NCBI GenBank assembly: GCA_964514665.1
Contig: CAZESH010000024.1
Location: forward strand, 1-25,583
Source: CAZESH01 sp964514665
Lineage (GTDB): Bacteria > Bacillota > Bacilli > Paenibacillales > KCTC-25726
DNA length: 25,583 bases
Reading direction: 5' to 3'
Shown here: one piece after another, positions 1-8,119 of the stretch
Numbering within the stretch: the stretch's first letter is position 1
Layout: the number at the start of each line of letters is the position of its first letter
Position numbers and translations under genes: made by a program
The notes under the pieces: model-generated
Told to the model about the DNA's origin: nothing
Databases searched by the model: none
The model's input: the letters and a program-made list of their open reading frames with translations, nothing else

Positions 1-416
1 TTTTGCTCCTTATCCAGCTTTGCGCGCATTTTTTTCGCCAGCTCCACACCGTGCTGGATCGCTTTGACGGACCCGCCCACCGATTGGATATCGAAAAATT
101 CCACAGGCTTTCCCGTAGCCTTGATCGCTTCGGCCAGCTCTTGCGGATCGACCACCTCGCAGCCGAGACTGACGATAATCACGCCGCCGACATTGGGGTT
201 TTTGCCTGTCCCCGCCAGCACATCGAAGGTTCTGTCCTTATCCGCGCCGATCTGGCTGCAACCGTGCTGATGCGGGATGGCCACCGTATCGGGGGGCACC
301 ATCTGCATGATCCGGCTGCTTACCTGGTTTGCACAAATTACCGTAGGAATAATCAAGAGATGATTGCGGATCCCAATTTCCCCGTTGGCACGCTGATAAG
401 CTGATATTGTGTTCAT
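1..416 (-). CDS. UxaA-family dehydratase, large (C-terminal) subunit, partial
   Basis: This is the 5' part (about 138 codons) of a gene that continues beyond the left edge. The translated start reads MNTISAYQRANGEIGIRNH, followed about 30 residues on by VAIPHQHGC and later by IIVSLGCEVVD. The R-x-(D/N)G-x-(I/V)G-(I/V)RN block followed by a HQHGC block is typical of the large domain of altronate/galactarate dehydratases (UxaA/GarD family), which remove water from sugar acids. The ATG overlaps the TGA of the preceding small-subunit gene (ATGA), so the two are translationally coupled. In E. coli UxaA both parts are one protein; here they are split. The substrate cannot be read from sequence; the neighbouring fucU and lactonase genes suggest a 6-deoxy sugar acid such as L-fuconate (inference). 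Confidence 0.85.
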   Translation of the reverse strand, partial: MNTISAYQRANGEIGIRNHLLIIPTVICANQVSSRIMQMVPPDTVAIPHQHGCSQIGADKDRTFDVLAGTGKNPNVGGVIIVSLGCEVVDPQELAEAIKATGKPVEFFDIQSVGGSVKAIQHGVELAKKMRAKLDKEQ

Positions 417-748
417 GAGATCCCTGCTTTCTTCGCTTGATCGCCTCGTCCGCGAATGCCTTCGAGATTGTGCGTATGCACATGCCCGCCGCAGGGGGCG
501 GCCTGCGTCGATCTTCCGATGATTTCTCCGTACTTGCGGACTTCGGTCCCGGGCGCAATATCGCGGATCGCCAATTTATGTCCAAATGGAATCGGATCCA
601 ACAGCTTCAAGCTTTCAAGCTGTTCTCCGATGCGAAATTCGATAATCTCTCCCGCTTTTAATTCCTCCAACGCCGTCGCTACATGATCCCTTTCATGCAT
701 GACAAGCGCTTTTACTCCCGATTGCAGCTCACCTGCCAAGTCCTTCAC
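413..748 (-). CDS. UxaA-family dehydratase, small (N-terminal, SAF-type) subunit
   Basis: About 110 residues, matching the stand-alone SAF-like N-terminal domain of altronate dehydratases. Visible signatures are KALVMHERDHVATALEELK near the start, a central PFGHKLAI segment, and GGHVHTHNLEGIRGRGD close to the end, where the family has its conserved HVHxHN metal/substrate loop. It probably forms a complex with the large subunit encoded by the overlapping next gene. The start is uncertain: the longest frame opens with GTG at 748, but AGGCGG is then too close. A TTG at 739 has better spacing (about 8 nt) from AGGCGG, and an internal ATG (residue 17) matches where many homologues begin. The palindromic element at 780-1198 lies directly upstream, so the promoter or operon link of this gene may have been altered. 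Confidence 0.85.
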   Translation of the reverse strand: MKDLAGELQSGVKALVMHERDHVATALEELKAGEIIEFRIGEQLESLKLLDPIPFGHKLAIRDIAPGTEVRKYGEIIGRSTQAAPCGGHVHTHNLEGIRGRGDQAKKAGIS

Positions 749-779
749 CGCCTCATGTCATATTGTATTGGGTCGTTAA

Positions 780-1198
780 TGCGAGCCAGAGTCTGTCCGG
801 CGAAATTAGAATCGTGAATATATTCAAATTGCGTTATGTGTGGGAATGCTCCCGAGGATATAGGGCTGCGTGCTTTCTGATCTAGCGGAGAAGGGAGGCG
901 AGGGTTCCGATTCGGGTTCCGCCTGCTTTCCGGCAAGGATGTGTAAATGACCAGTCCGAGCCTAAGAGACCAAGAACCATCGAAGCATATGCTTAAAAGC
1001 GAAGACCTCCGACTTTCATGGTTCTAGGTCTCTCAGGCTCTCCCTTCTGTAACGGAAAGCAAAGTAACCCGAATCGGAACCCTCACCTCTCTTTTTATGG
1101 CAATCCGATAGCTCTGCGCGCTTAATCCTATATCCTCGGGAACTATCTGCATGACTTTGAATAAAATATTCACTTAAACCCATTCGTCGGACAGACGC
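780..1198. repeat. Palindromic repeat element, copy 1 (MITE-like, about 420 bp)
   Basis: No gene lies here; almost the whole stretch is one imperfect palindrome centred on AAGCATATGCTT (983-994). The ends are inverted repeats: GTCTGTCCGGCGAA on the left (791-804), and on the right (about 1183-1196) the complement of GTCTGTCCGACGAA. Internal arms include a perfect 18-bp pair (AGGGTTCCGATTCGGGTT at 901-918 against 1066-1083) and a 21/23 match between 959-981 and 1018-1040. A related copy lies at 17448-17726. Both copies begin with TGCGAGCC and end at TAGGC (read on the minus strand), where TAG is the stop codon of the adjacent gene. No transposase gene is inside. A non-autonomous mobile element or a structured intergenic RNA/terminator are both possible. 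Confidence 0.8.
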
Positions 1199-2209
1199 CT
1201 AGATTTCAACCACTGCTTTAATCACTTTCGATTCAGGCTTCAGCCAATCGCCGAATTGTTCGATCATGAGATCGAATGCACAGCGGTGCGTAATATACCG
1301 ATCGAGATTGACGCTTCCGCTGCGCACGGCTCCGATCACCCGTTCAAAGTCGGCCCGCGTTGCATTGCGACTGCTCATCAGCGTAAGCTCCCGCTTGTGA
1401 AATTCGGGATCGGAGAAGGAAATGTCGCCTTTAAACAAGCCTACAAAAATCAATTTTCCACCGTGCGCCGTGTAGCCGAAAGCGTCGGTCATCGAGCGCG
1501 CGCTTCCCGTTGCATCGAACACAACGACGGGGAAATCGCCTCCGGTAATTTCCGCAAGCTGCTCAAGCGGCTGCTCAAGTCCGTTCACAACGGCGTCGAC
1601 AGCTGCCCACTGCTTGCAAAAGGCCAACCGCTCGTCATTGATGTCCATGGCGATCACCTTCGCGCCGTTTTGTTTGGCAAACGCCATCACACCCAGCCCG
1701 ATCGGACCCGCACCGATGACAAGCGCCCACTCGCCTTCCGCAACCTGCGAGCGTCTCACCGCATGCGCCCCGATGCTTAGCGGCTCGAGCAGCGCTGCGT
1801 GCTCCAAGGAAATCCCTTCCGTCTTCAGCAGGTGATCCTCAGGTACGGCAATCCATTCGCGCATGCCGCCGTCCTGATGAACGCCCAGCACCTTCAGTTC
1901 GGAGCAGCAGTTCGTTTTTCCGCTTCTGCAGGCGATGCACGTCCCGCACTCCAAATAGGGCATGACCGCCACTTGATCGCCCTTCTTCAATTGCGAGCCT
2001 TCATCGGCAGCCTCGACGATTCCCGAAAGCTCGTGGCCGAGAATGCGGGGATAGGAGAAGAACGGCTGGTTGCCTTGATAAGCGTGCAAATCGGTGCCGC
2101 AAATCCCGATTCTTTTCACCCTTACCAGAGCTTCTCCCTGCTTGCGCTGCGGTTCTTCGGTTTCCGTCATTTTAAATTGAAACGGTTCCACACAAACGAT
2201 ATTTTTCAT
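1199..2209 (-). CDS. Zinc-dependent alcohol/polyol dehydrogenase (MDR family)
   Basis: A 336-residue medium-chain dehydrogenase of the sorbitol/threonine dehydrogenase type. Catalytic zinc ligands are visible as GICGTD (Cys37), GHE (His59, Glu60) and LLEP (Glu142). The structural zinc lobe is C88-x2-C91-x2-C94 with C101/C102. A Rossmann motif GAGPIGLG sits at 166-173. The frame is open further upstream, but I chose the ATG at 2209 because GGGAGG lies 8 nt before it and family members start here. It follows the amidohydrolase gene by 22 nt in the same direction, so it is probably in the fucU operon. A role as sugar (L-fucose type) or 2-keto-3-deoxy acid dehydrogenase is inferred from context only. 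Its TAG stop coincides with the edge of the palindromic element. Confidence 0.9.
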   Translation of the reverse strand: MKNIVCVEPFQFKMTETEEPQRKQGEALVRVKRIGICGTDLHAYQGNQPFFSYPRILGHELSGIVEAADEGSQLKKGDQVAVMPYLECGTCIACRSGKTNCCSELKVLGVHQDGGMREWIAVPEDHLLKTEGISLEHAALLEPLSIGAHAVRRSQVAEGEWALVIGAGPIGLGVMAFAKQNGAKVIAMDINDERLAFCKQWAAVDAVVNGLEQPLEQLAEITGGDFPVVVFDATGSARSMTDAFGYTAHGGKLIFVGLFKGDISFSDPEFHKRELTLMSSRNATRADFERVIGAVRSGSVNLDRYITHRCAFDLMIEQFGDWLKPESKVIKAVVEI

Positions 2210-2231
2210 GTCGCTTCCCTCCCGATCAAGT

Positions 2232-3071
<840 letters not shown>

Positions 3072-3072
3072 T

Positions 3073-3501
3073 TTACGAAATCACACCTTTTTTTAGAATC
3101 AGATTGGCATACAGCGCTTCCTCGCCCGTGGCCACGACGGCATAAGCCTTTTTGGCCCTTTCGTAAAAGGCGAATCTCTCCTCATGTTTCAGAGGATCGG
3201 CCATTCCCTCTTTTGCCTCGATAATCGCACGGTATTTTTCCCAAATCGGCGTTTGCACCGGATCTCCCGGCACCACCTGCATCAAGCAAGCCGGATGCTG
3301 CACATAGCTATCCAGCGGCAGGAGCTGCAAAATCGCCTCGAGCAATTCGGGAATTCCGTGTCCGTCACAGCGGATCAAGCGCTGCGCATGGCTGGCAGCG
3401 GGAAAATTGCCGTCGGCCAGCACGATTTCGTCGCCGTGTCCCATTTCCATCAGCACCTTGAGCAGATCAGGTGAAATCAGCTTCGGTATTCCTTTCAGCA
3501 T
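3073..3501 (-). CDS. fucU: L-fucose mutarotase-type protein (RbsD/FucU family)
   Basis: 142 residues, the usual length of FucU (about 140). It begins MLKGIPKLISPDLLKVLMEM and continues GHGDEIVLADGNFPA, the family's core with the catalytic His at position 22 and Asp nearby. FucU proteins interconvert the alpha and beta anomers of L-fucose and related sugars; they form rings with active sites between subunits. The ATG at 3501 is preceded by GGAGGA at good spacing. This is the first gene of the minus-strand set, with the lactonase 1 nt downstream. The substrate is inferred from the family; RbsD-type ribose pyranase is less likely because of the length and the neighbours. Confidence 0.88.
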   Translation of the reverse strand: MLKGIPKLISPDLLKVLMEMGHGDEIVLADGNFPAASHAQRLIRCDGHGIPELLEAILQLLPLDSYVQHPACLMQVVPGDPVQTPIWEKYRAIIEAKEGMADPLKHEERFAFYERAKKAYAVVATGEEALYANLILKKGVIS

Positions 3502-3587
3502 GATGAGTCCTCCTTTTCTATCTTTATTTTATCATCAGCGATCGTAATAAAAATTGCGAAATCATATATTTTTATACTGTATTTTGA

Positions 3588-3593
3588 TATAAT
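3588..3593 (+). promoter_or_regulatory. Candidate -10 box of the araC-type gene in the divergent intergenic region
   Basis: The 120-bp AT-rich gap between fucU and the regulator carries a perfect TATAAT about 30 bp before the regulator start. No good -35 is seen at 17 bp (TATATT at 3565-3570), as is common for activator-dependent or weak promoters. The fucU promoter on the other strand is not clear, although the gap is AT-rich throughout. The regulator most likely binds here to control both directions (inference from divergent layout). Confidence 0.45.
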
Positions 3594-3623
3594 GCTCACA
3601 TAAATCTATCGGCGGTGAACGCA

Positions 3624-4496
3624 ATGGAACCGATCAAGAAGAAATTCGAGGATTACACGCGATTCCCGCTGCTCTTGAATTACAAGCAGACGAAGAGTCT
3701 ACAGAGCGAGCTGCCGGTCCACATTCATGAATGGTATGAAATCGTCTATGTGTATCGGGGAAAAGGCACCTTTTTTATCGACAGCACCTTTCACAAGACG
3801 CAGCGGGGAGACGTGTTTGCGATTCCGGGCAACACGATCCATCACGCCATTCCGGATAAAGACGAGCCCCTCACTTCCTCCGCCCTGTTCTTCCGCGCCG
3901 ATCTGCTGAATGAACGGTCCGTGGATGATGCGTTTCAATATTTGCAGCTGTTTCAGCGGGACAAGGAAAACAGGCACTACAAAATTCATCTGCCTATCCA
4001 GCACCATGCCGCCATGGAAAACTATTTTGACGGCATTCACGCCGAACTGTCCCGCGAAAGCCTTGGTCACCAATCGGCTGCGCTCGCATTTTTGCAAATG
4101 ATGCTGATTTTTTTGACCCGCCAGGTGGAGCAGGAAAGCTATCAATCGCTGCCTTCCTCGCAAGCCGGTCCCTTGTGGATGAATGAAATCCTCCGCAAAA
4201 TGGATGACTTCGGGCTGCAGCAACTGTCGCTCAAGGAGCTTTCCAGACAAGCAAGCGTCAGTCCTCCGCACTTCAGCAGGGTGTTCAAGCAGATGACGGG
4301 AATGAATGTAAGCGAATATTTGATCTCCAAAAAAATTATCAAAGCCAAGGAGCTTTTGCTGAGCTCCAACGATAAGCTCGCAGTCGTATCCGAGAACTGC
4401 GGCTTTGAGAGCATCCCACATTTTTACCGGATGTTCAAAAAATATGCAGGCATCACACCGTCCGCCTATCGCAAAAAACAATCCGCCGGAATTTGA
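3624..4496 (+). CDS. AraC-family transcriptional regulator with cupin sensor domain
   Basis: About 290 residues. The N-terminal half is a cupin-like sugar-sensing domain (HIHEWYEIVYVYRGKG, then RGDVFAIPGNTIHHAIP). The C-terminal about 100 residues are two helix-turn-helix motifs of the AraC/XylS type (SLKELSRQASVSPPHFSRVF, then VSENCGFESIPHFYRMFKK, ending GITPSAYRK). It is divergent from the fucU set, the usual position for its local activator, probably responding to the sugar those genes degrade. The start is a choice between GTG at 3615 and ATG at 3624; the GGCGGTG upstream fits the ATG better. There is no nearby strong terminator; the next signal is the ilv promoter about 55 bp on. Confidence 0.9.
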   Translation: MEPIKKKFEDYTRFPLLLNYKQTKSLQSELPVHIHEWYEIVYVYRGKGTFFIDSTFHKTQRGDVFAIPGNTIHHAIPDKDEPLTSSALFFRADLLNERSVDDAFQYLQLFQRDKENRHYKIHLPIQHHAAMENYFDGIHAELSRESLGHQSAALAFLQMMLIFLTRQVEQESYQSLPSSQAGPLWMNEILRKMDDFGLQQLSLKELSRQASVSPPHFSRVFKQMTGMNVSEYLISKKIIKAKELLLSSNDKLAVVSENCGFESIPHFYRMFKKYAGITPSAYRKKQSAGI

Positions 4497-4550
4497 AATT
4501 CCGCTTCGGCAAGCCGGAAGCCGTTGTCGATTAAGTCCGGCATATGAGGA

Positions 4551-4580
4551 TTGACTTCCACGGCATGGGTGATCTATAAT
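4551..4580 (+). promoter_or_regulatory. Sigma-A promoter of the ilv T-box leader
   Basis: TTGACT (4551-4556) and a perfect TATAAT (4575-4580) are separated by 18 bp, about 20 bp before the first T-box stem I. This is a near-consensus housekeeping promoter and should drive constitutive initiation, with control left to the two T-box terminators downstream. No second promoter was recognised between the two T-boxes. Confidence 0.85.
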
Positions 4581-4601
4581 AATAAAAAAATTATTTGCCG
4601 T

Positions 4602-4906
4602 GAAGAGAAGAAAGTGCAGAGGCTCTTATGTCCAGAGAGCGGTTGGATTGGTGAAACTCCCGTCTTAATCCTTTGCGCGATTGTCGTCTCCGAGCATTTG
4701 CCCGAAACCGTCGGCGATTTGGCGGTGTGTAGGCGCAAACGGAATGGCGCCCGTTATCCGACGCCGGGGTGAAAAGCTCTTTTTCACCTCATGAGACCGT
4801 ACGCCGCAAGGCTGCGGTAAATCAGGGTGGTACCACGAATGCCCCTTTCGTCCCTGGAATTTCGCTTCACGCGTGAATTCCGGATGAAAGGGGCTTAATG
4901 TTTTTT
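4602..4906 (+). ncRNA. T-box riboswitch 1 (ilv leader)
   Basis: It shows the conserved order of a T-box leader: a stem I region starting GAAGAG, the AGAGAGC bulge segment, a specifier helix in which GTGCAGAGG pairs (with wobbles) with CCTTTGCGC, and the T-box itself, AGGGTGGTACCACG (4824-4837), whose TGG pairs with the acceptor end of uncharged tRNA. A terminator follows. The strand after the specifier helix reads GATTGTCGTC; GTC there would mean tRNA-Val, but the specifier cannot be fixed by eye (ATT for Ile is an alternative). No coding region lies between this leader and a second T-box, so both act on ilvB-ilvN. Confidence 0.95.
4841..4906 (+). terminator. Terminator of T-box 1
   Basis: GCCCCTTTCGTCC pairs with GGATGAAAGGGGC, with an inner GGAATTTCGC/GTGAATTCC hairpin, followed by TTAATGTTTTTT. 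The 5' strand overlaps the antiterminator partner of the T-box sequence, so it should form when the tRNA is charged. Confidence 0.9.
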
Positions 4907-4930
4907 ACAACCTCAATATCAAAACGCTGT

Positions 4931-5240
4931 GAAGAGAATCAAGCGCAAAGGCACTTATGTCCAGAGAGCGGTTGGAACGGTGAAACTCCCGCCTTAATCC
5001 TTTGCGCGACGTCGTCTCCGAGCGGTTGAAGCGAACGCCGGCAGCCACAAGCCGGCAAGTAGACTCAAGACGGGATCGGCCCCGTTACAAGGCCGGAGGT
5101 GACAGCGATACAGGTCACCTCATGAGGCCGGAAATCGCGAGAATTCCGGCGAATCCAGGGTGGTACCGCGGAATATTCCCTTTCGTCCCTTGACTGCAGC
5201 ATGGCTGTGCAGTCGGGGGATGAAAGGTTTTTTATTTTAA
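4931..5240 (+). ncRNA. T-box riboswitch 2 (ilv leader, tandem)
   Basis: A complete second T-box leader directly behind the first. Stem I again starts GAAGAG, the specifier helix is perfect (GCGCAAAGG at 4943-4951 with CCTTTGCGC at 4999-5007), and the T-box is AGGGTGGTACCGCG (5157-5170). The stem I core is nearly identical to that of T-box 1, while the middle and the terminator differ. The strand after the specifier helix reads GACGTCGTC, again offering GTC (valine), shared with copy 1. In series with T-box 1 it requires both terminators to be disrupted before ilvB is read, which should sharpen the response. Confidence 0.95.
5178..5239 (+). terminator. Terminator of T-box 2
   Basis: CCCTTTCGTCCC with GACTGCA pairs with TGCAGTC and GGGGGATGAAAGG, followed by TTTTTTATTTT, ending just before the ilvB ribosome binding site GGAGG (5241-5245). 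It is the last control point before translation of ilvB. Confidence 0.9.
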
Positions 5241-5254
5241 GGAGGCGGTTTTAA

Positions 5255-7000
5255 ATGAATCAACAGCAAACCCTGTCAGACAAGGAGCGGCTGCACGAAC
5301 AGCTGCGGCAGCCTGATCGCGTTACCGGCTCGGAACTGCTGCTGCGCGCTTTGCTGCTGGAAGGCGTTGAATGCGTATTCGGCTATCCGGGAGGAAACGT
5401 GCTGTACATTTACGATGCCATGCATGGCAATGCCGATTTCCGGCATATTCTGACCCGTCACGAGCAAGGGGCGGTGCACGCCGCCGACGGTTATGCGCGC
5501 GCCTCGGGAAAAGTCGGCGTGTGCATTGCCACTTCCGGTCCGGGAGCGACCAATCTGGTGACGGGAATCGCCACCGCTTATATGGATTCGGTACCGCTCG
5601 TGGTGATTACCGGCAACGTGCCTTCCTCGCTGATCGGAACCGATGCGTTCCAGGAGGCGGATATTCTCAGCATCACCATGCCGATCACCAAGCACAATTA
5701 CCTGGTGAAGGACGTCCATGATCTGCCGCGGATCATCCATGAAGCGTTCCATTTGGCTTCCACGGGCAGGAAAGGACCGGTATTGATCGACATTCCCAAG
5801 GATGTGTCGAACCAATTCACGACCTTCCAATATCCCCAAGAGTCTCCGCATATTCGCGGTTACAAGCCGCTGCCGCAGGCGAATGACAAGCCGATCGAAA
5901 AAATGATTGCCGCTCTGGCCAAAGCGAAACGGCCTGTCATATTGGCTGGGGCAGGCATCATCGCCGCACAAGGCGAACAAGCGCTGCGCGCTTTTGCAGA
6001 AAAGACGGGGACTCCGGTAACGACGACGTTGCTCGGCCTGGGCGGTTTTCCCGGCAGCCACGAGCTATGGCTGGGGATGCCGGGCATGCACGGCAGCTAT
6101 GCGGCGAATTATGCGCTGCAAAACTGCGATCTGCTGATCGCCGCCGGCGCCCGCTTCGATGACCGTGTGACGATGAAGGTCGACGGCTTTGCGCCCAAAG
6201 CGGAAGCAATCGTGCACATCGACATCGATCCCGCCGAAATCGGCAAAATTGTCAAAACGGCGATTCCTTGTCCGGGCGATGTGCGAACGGTGCTGGAGAA
6301 GGCAAACGAGCGTGCGCGGACGGGCAGCACCGGGGAATGGGTGAAGGAGCTGCAGCAAAAAAAGAACGCCTTCCCGCTTCGCTACGATACCGGCAAGAAT
6401 GTGCTGAAGCCGCAAGCGGTCATAGAGCTGATCCATGAGACGACAAACGGGGAAGCGATCATCACCACGGATGTGGGCCAGCATCAGATGTGGACGGCAC
6501 AGTTTTACCGCTTCAACCGCCCGCGTTCATTTATCTCGAGCGGCGGTTTGGGTACGATGGGATTCGGTCTTCCGGCGGCAATCGGCGCCCAGATCGCCTG
6601 TCCCGACAGGCTCGTCGTCTCCGTCAACGGGGACGGGGGCATGCAGATGTGCTCGCAAGAGCTGGCGATTTGCGCTATCCACAATATTCCTGTAAAAATC
6701 GTCATCATCAATAATCAGACACTGGGGATGATCCGCCAATGGCAGGAGCTCGTCCACGACAAAAGATTCAGCCACAACGATTTGTCGGGCAGCCCCGATT
6801 TCGTCAAGCTTGCGGAAGCCTACGGAATCACCGGTTTGCGGGCTGACAGCTTGGAGCAGGCGCGTGAAATATGGAAGCAAGCGCTGCAAACTCCTGGACC
6901 CGTGCTGCTGGATTTTGTCGTTGACGGGAATGAAAATGTATTTCCGATGGTGACACACGGCAGAACTTTGGATCAAATGATAATGGGGGATGAACAATGA
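5255..7000 (+). CDS. ilvB: Acetolactate synthase, large (catalytic) subunit
   Basis: 581 residues, the normal size for the large subunit of acetohydroxyacid synthase, which condenses pyruvate with pyruvate or 2-ketobutyrate in the first common step of valine, leucine and isoleucine synthesis. It shows GYPGGNVLYIYDAM, the catalytic glutamate in RHEQGAVHAADGYARA (Glu70), a central FAD-binding domain, and the C-terminal thiamine-diphosphate motif starting GDGGMQM near residue 460 and ending INNQTLGMIRQW. The start has GGAGG 9 nt upstream. Its last codon overlaps ilvN (ATGA). Expression is controlled by the two T-box leaders upstream. Confidence 0.98.
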   Translation: MNQQQTLSDKERLHEQLRQPDRVTGSELLLRALLLEGVECVFGYPGGNVLYIYDAMHGNADFRHILTRHEQGAVHAADGYARASGKVGVCIATSGPGATNLVTGIATAYMDSVPLVVITGNVPSSLIGTDAFQEADILSITMPITKHNYLVKDVHDLPRIIHEAFHLASTGRKGPVLIDIPKDVSNQFTTFQYPQESPHIRGYKPLPQANDKPIEKMIAALAKAKRPVILAGAGIIAAQGEQALRAFAEKTGTPVTTTLLGLGGFPGSHELWLGMPGMHGSYAANYALQNCDLLIAAGARFDDRVTMKVDGFAPKAEAIVHIDIDPAEIGKIVKTAIPCPGDVRTVLEKANERARTGSTGEWVKELQQKKNAFPLRYDTGKNVLKPQAVIELIHETTNGEAIITTDVGQHQMWTAQFYRFNRPRSFISSGGLGTMGFGLPAAIGAQIACPDRLVVSVNGDGGMQMCSQELAICAIHNIPVKIVIINNQTLGMIRQWQELVHDKRFSHNDLSGSPDFVKLAEAYGITGLRADSLEQAREIWKQALQTPGPVLLDFVVDGNENVFPMVTHGRTLDQMIMGDEQ

Positions 7001-7485
7001 AGCCGCACACGATATCGATTTTGGTCAACAATGAACCCGGTGTCATGCAGCGAGTGGCCGGCTTGTTCGGCAGAAGAGGCTACAATATCGACAGCATCAC
7101 CGTAGGCGCCTGCGAAGAGCCCGGCTTGTCGCGGATGATTATCGTCACCTCGGGGGATGAACGCACGATCGAACAAATCGAAAAACAGCTGTATAAGCTG
7201 ATCGACGTAATCAAAGTCAACGACTTGAACAAGCGCCGCATCGTATCGCGCGAGCTTGCGCTGCTGCGAATAAAAGCGCAGCCGGCTGAGCGCCCGGAAA
7301 TTCTCGGGATTGTTGAAACGTTCCGGGCCGCGGTCGTCGATATCGGGAGCGATTCACTGATCGTTCAGGCCGTCGGAGATCAAGAAAAGCTCGAGGCCAT
7401 GATGGAGCTGTTAAATCCTTACGGCATACTCGAATTGAGCCGTACCGGCGTAACGGCGATGGTGCGCGGAGCGGACATAAGCTGA
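6997..7485 (+). CDS. ilvN: Acetolactate synthase, small (regulatory) subunit
   Basis: 162 residues, normal for IlvN/IlvH. The N-terminal ACT domain is clear (HTISILVNNEPGVMQRVAGL, then RRGYNIDSITVG), the site of valine feedback binding, followed by a second ACT-like part ending LELSRTGVTAMVRG. The ATG overlaps the ilvB stop (ATGA), giving 1:1 coupled translation. In many Firmicutes ilvC and leu genes follow; here no ilvC is seen in the next 250 bp and the neighbour is on the opposite strand. The ilvH symbol is used for the same protein in some genomes. Confidence 0.97.
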   Translation: MKPHTISILVNNEPGVMQRVAGLFGRRGYNIDSITVGACEEPGLSRMIIVTSGDERTIEQIEKQLYKLIDVIKVNDLNKRRIVSRELALLRIKAQPAERPEILGIVETFRAAVVDIGSDSLIVQAVGDQEKLEAMMELLNPYGILELSRTGVTAMVRGADIS

Positions 7486-7497
7486 AACCTCATCCGG

Positions 7498-7692
7498 CTA
7501 TATGAAGGAAACCGTTTCGAAGTTTGCCCCGAGTATTTCACGGGCGTCGGCCTTCAGCCATTTTTGCAGCACCAATTCCGGACTGATTTTGCTGCCGATG
7601 ACGCTGGGATCGGTAGTAACTGCTCCAATCGGGATTTCCCGGAAAAATGAAACAGCTGCAATGACATTTAAGCATACCTGTGAAGAAATGAA
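7498..7692 (-). pseudogene. Probable 3' remnant of an unidentified coding gene
   Basis: On the minus strand a frame without ATG or other plausible start reads VSFFREIPIGAVTTDP, then SKISPELVLQKWLKAD, then AREILGANFETVSFI and a TAG. Residue composition and third-position pattern look like real protein, unlike typical non-coding strand translations. The 5' end is lost at the stem-loop 7695-7740. I do not recognise the family. It could be the tail of a gene broken by insertion or deletion after the ilv operon; the alternative is a chance open frame. Confidence 0.35.
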
Positions 7693-7694
7693 AG

Positions 7695-7740
7695 AAAGGA
7701 GCTGTCCTAAAAAGTCATAAATGACTTGGGCAGCCCCTTT
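7695..7740. terminator. Stem-loop between convergent ilvN and the iron-lipoprotein gene
   Basis: AAAGGAGCTGTCC pairs with GGGCAGCCCCTTT, and AAGTCAT with ATGACTT around an AA loop, with a four-base bulge. T-rich sequence follows on both strands, so it can act as a bidirectional terminator. Sequences of the type GGGCTGTCC...AAGTCATAAATGACTT also resemble ends of some insertion sequences, so it may be an IS-end relic reused as terminator (inference). Confidence 0.6.
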
Positions 7741-7747
7741 GGGTTTA

Positions 7748-8110
7748 TCATTTTTTTGCCGCTTCCAAAGCGGTTCTCAAGTCAGCAATCGCTTTTTTCA
7801 CTACAACCAAATCAACTTGATCCGAATCTCCGGAAGCCTCGATCAGATGCAGCGGAGCCTCCACCTGCTCGTATACCTCCTTCGATTTATCTTTGATCTC
7901 ATCCTCGAATTTCGCCCAATCCTCTTCCAACGCTTGCGCGCTGATCTTTAATCCGGATGCGTCGCCTGCATTCACTTGCTTGGTCAGCTTGTCCAAGGTA
8001 ATCTCCATGGCTTCGATTCCTTTGCCGACATGATTTGCCCCGTTACCGCATGCTGCCGTAACAACAGCGATAATGAAAACAAGTGCCGACAGCAAACTTT
8101 TCTTCCGCAT
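7748..8110 (-). CDS. Iron-permease-associated lipoprotein with one FTR1 N-terminal-type module
   Basis: 120 residues. A signal peptide with lipobox (VTAAC, Cys21) predicts a lipid-anchored protein outside the membrane. The mature part is a predicted helical bundle with LEEDWAKFEDEIKDKSKEVY (61-80), which follows the same pattern (W-x3-E, Ser, Tyr, Glu spacing) as two segments in the extracellular N-terminus of the FTR1 permease encoded 9 nt upstream. AGGAGG precedes the ATG. Coupling and shared module suggest it presents iron to, or assembles with, the permease, a role comparable to EfeO/EfeM in other EfeU systems (inference). It lacks the known EfeO peptidase-like domain. Fur control through the promoter of the permease gene is likely. 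Confidence 0.75.
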   Translation of the reverse strand: MRKKSLLSALVFIIAVVTAACGNGANHVGKGIEAMEITLDKLTKQVNAGDASGLKISAQALEEDWAKFEDEIKDKSKEVYEQVEAPLHLIEASGDSDQVDLVVVKKAIADLRTALEAAKK

Positions 8111-8119
8111 TTTATCCTC

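Noticed and set aside
745..936. A 63-codon minus-strand frame inside the first palindromic element
   Set aside because: No family, no ribosome binding site, and most of the sequence is explained by the inverted arms.
3699..4481. A 260-codon open frame opposite the AraC-type gene
   Set aside because: Antisense shadow; the plus strand has cupin and AraC helix-turn-helix motifs.
4551..5193. Short open frames of 73 and 63 codons in the ilv leader
   Set aside because: They lie inside T-box stem regions and promoters; the RNA structure explains the sequence.
5276..6061. A 261-codon open frame opposite ilvB
   Set aside because: Antisense shadow of a fully conserved acetolactate synthase gene; no plausible ribosome binding site.
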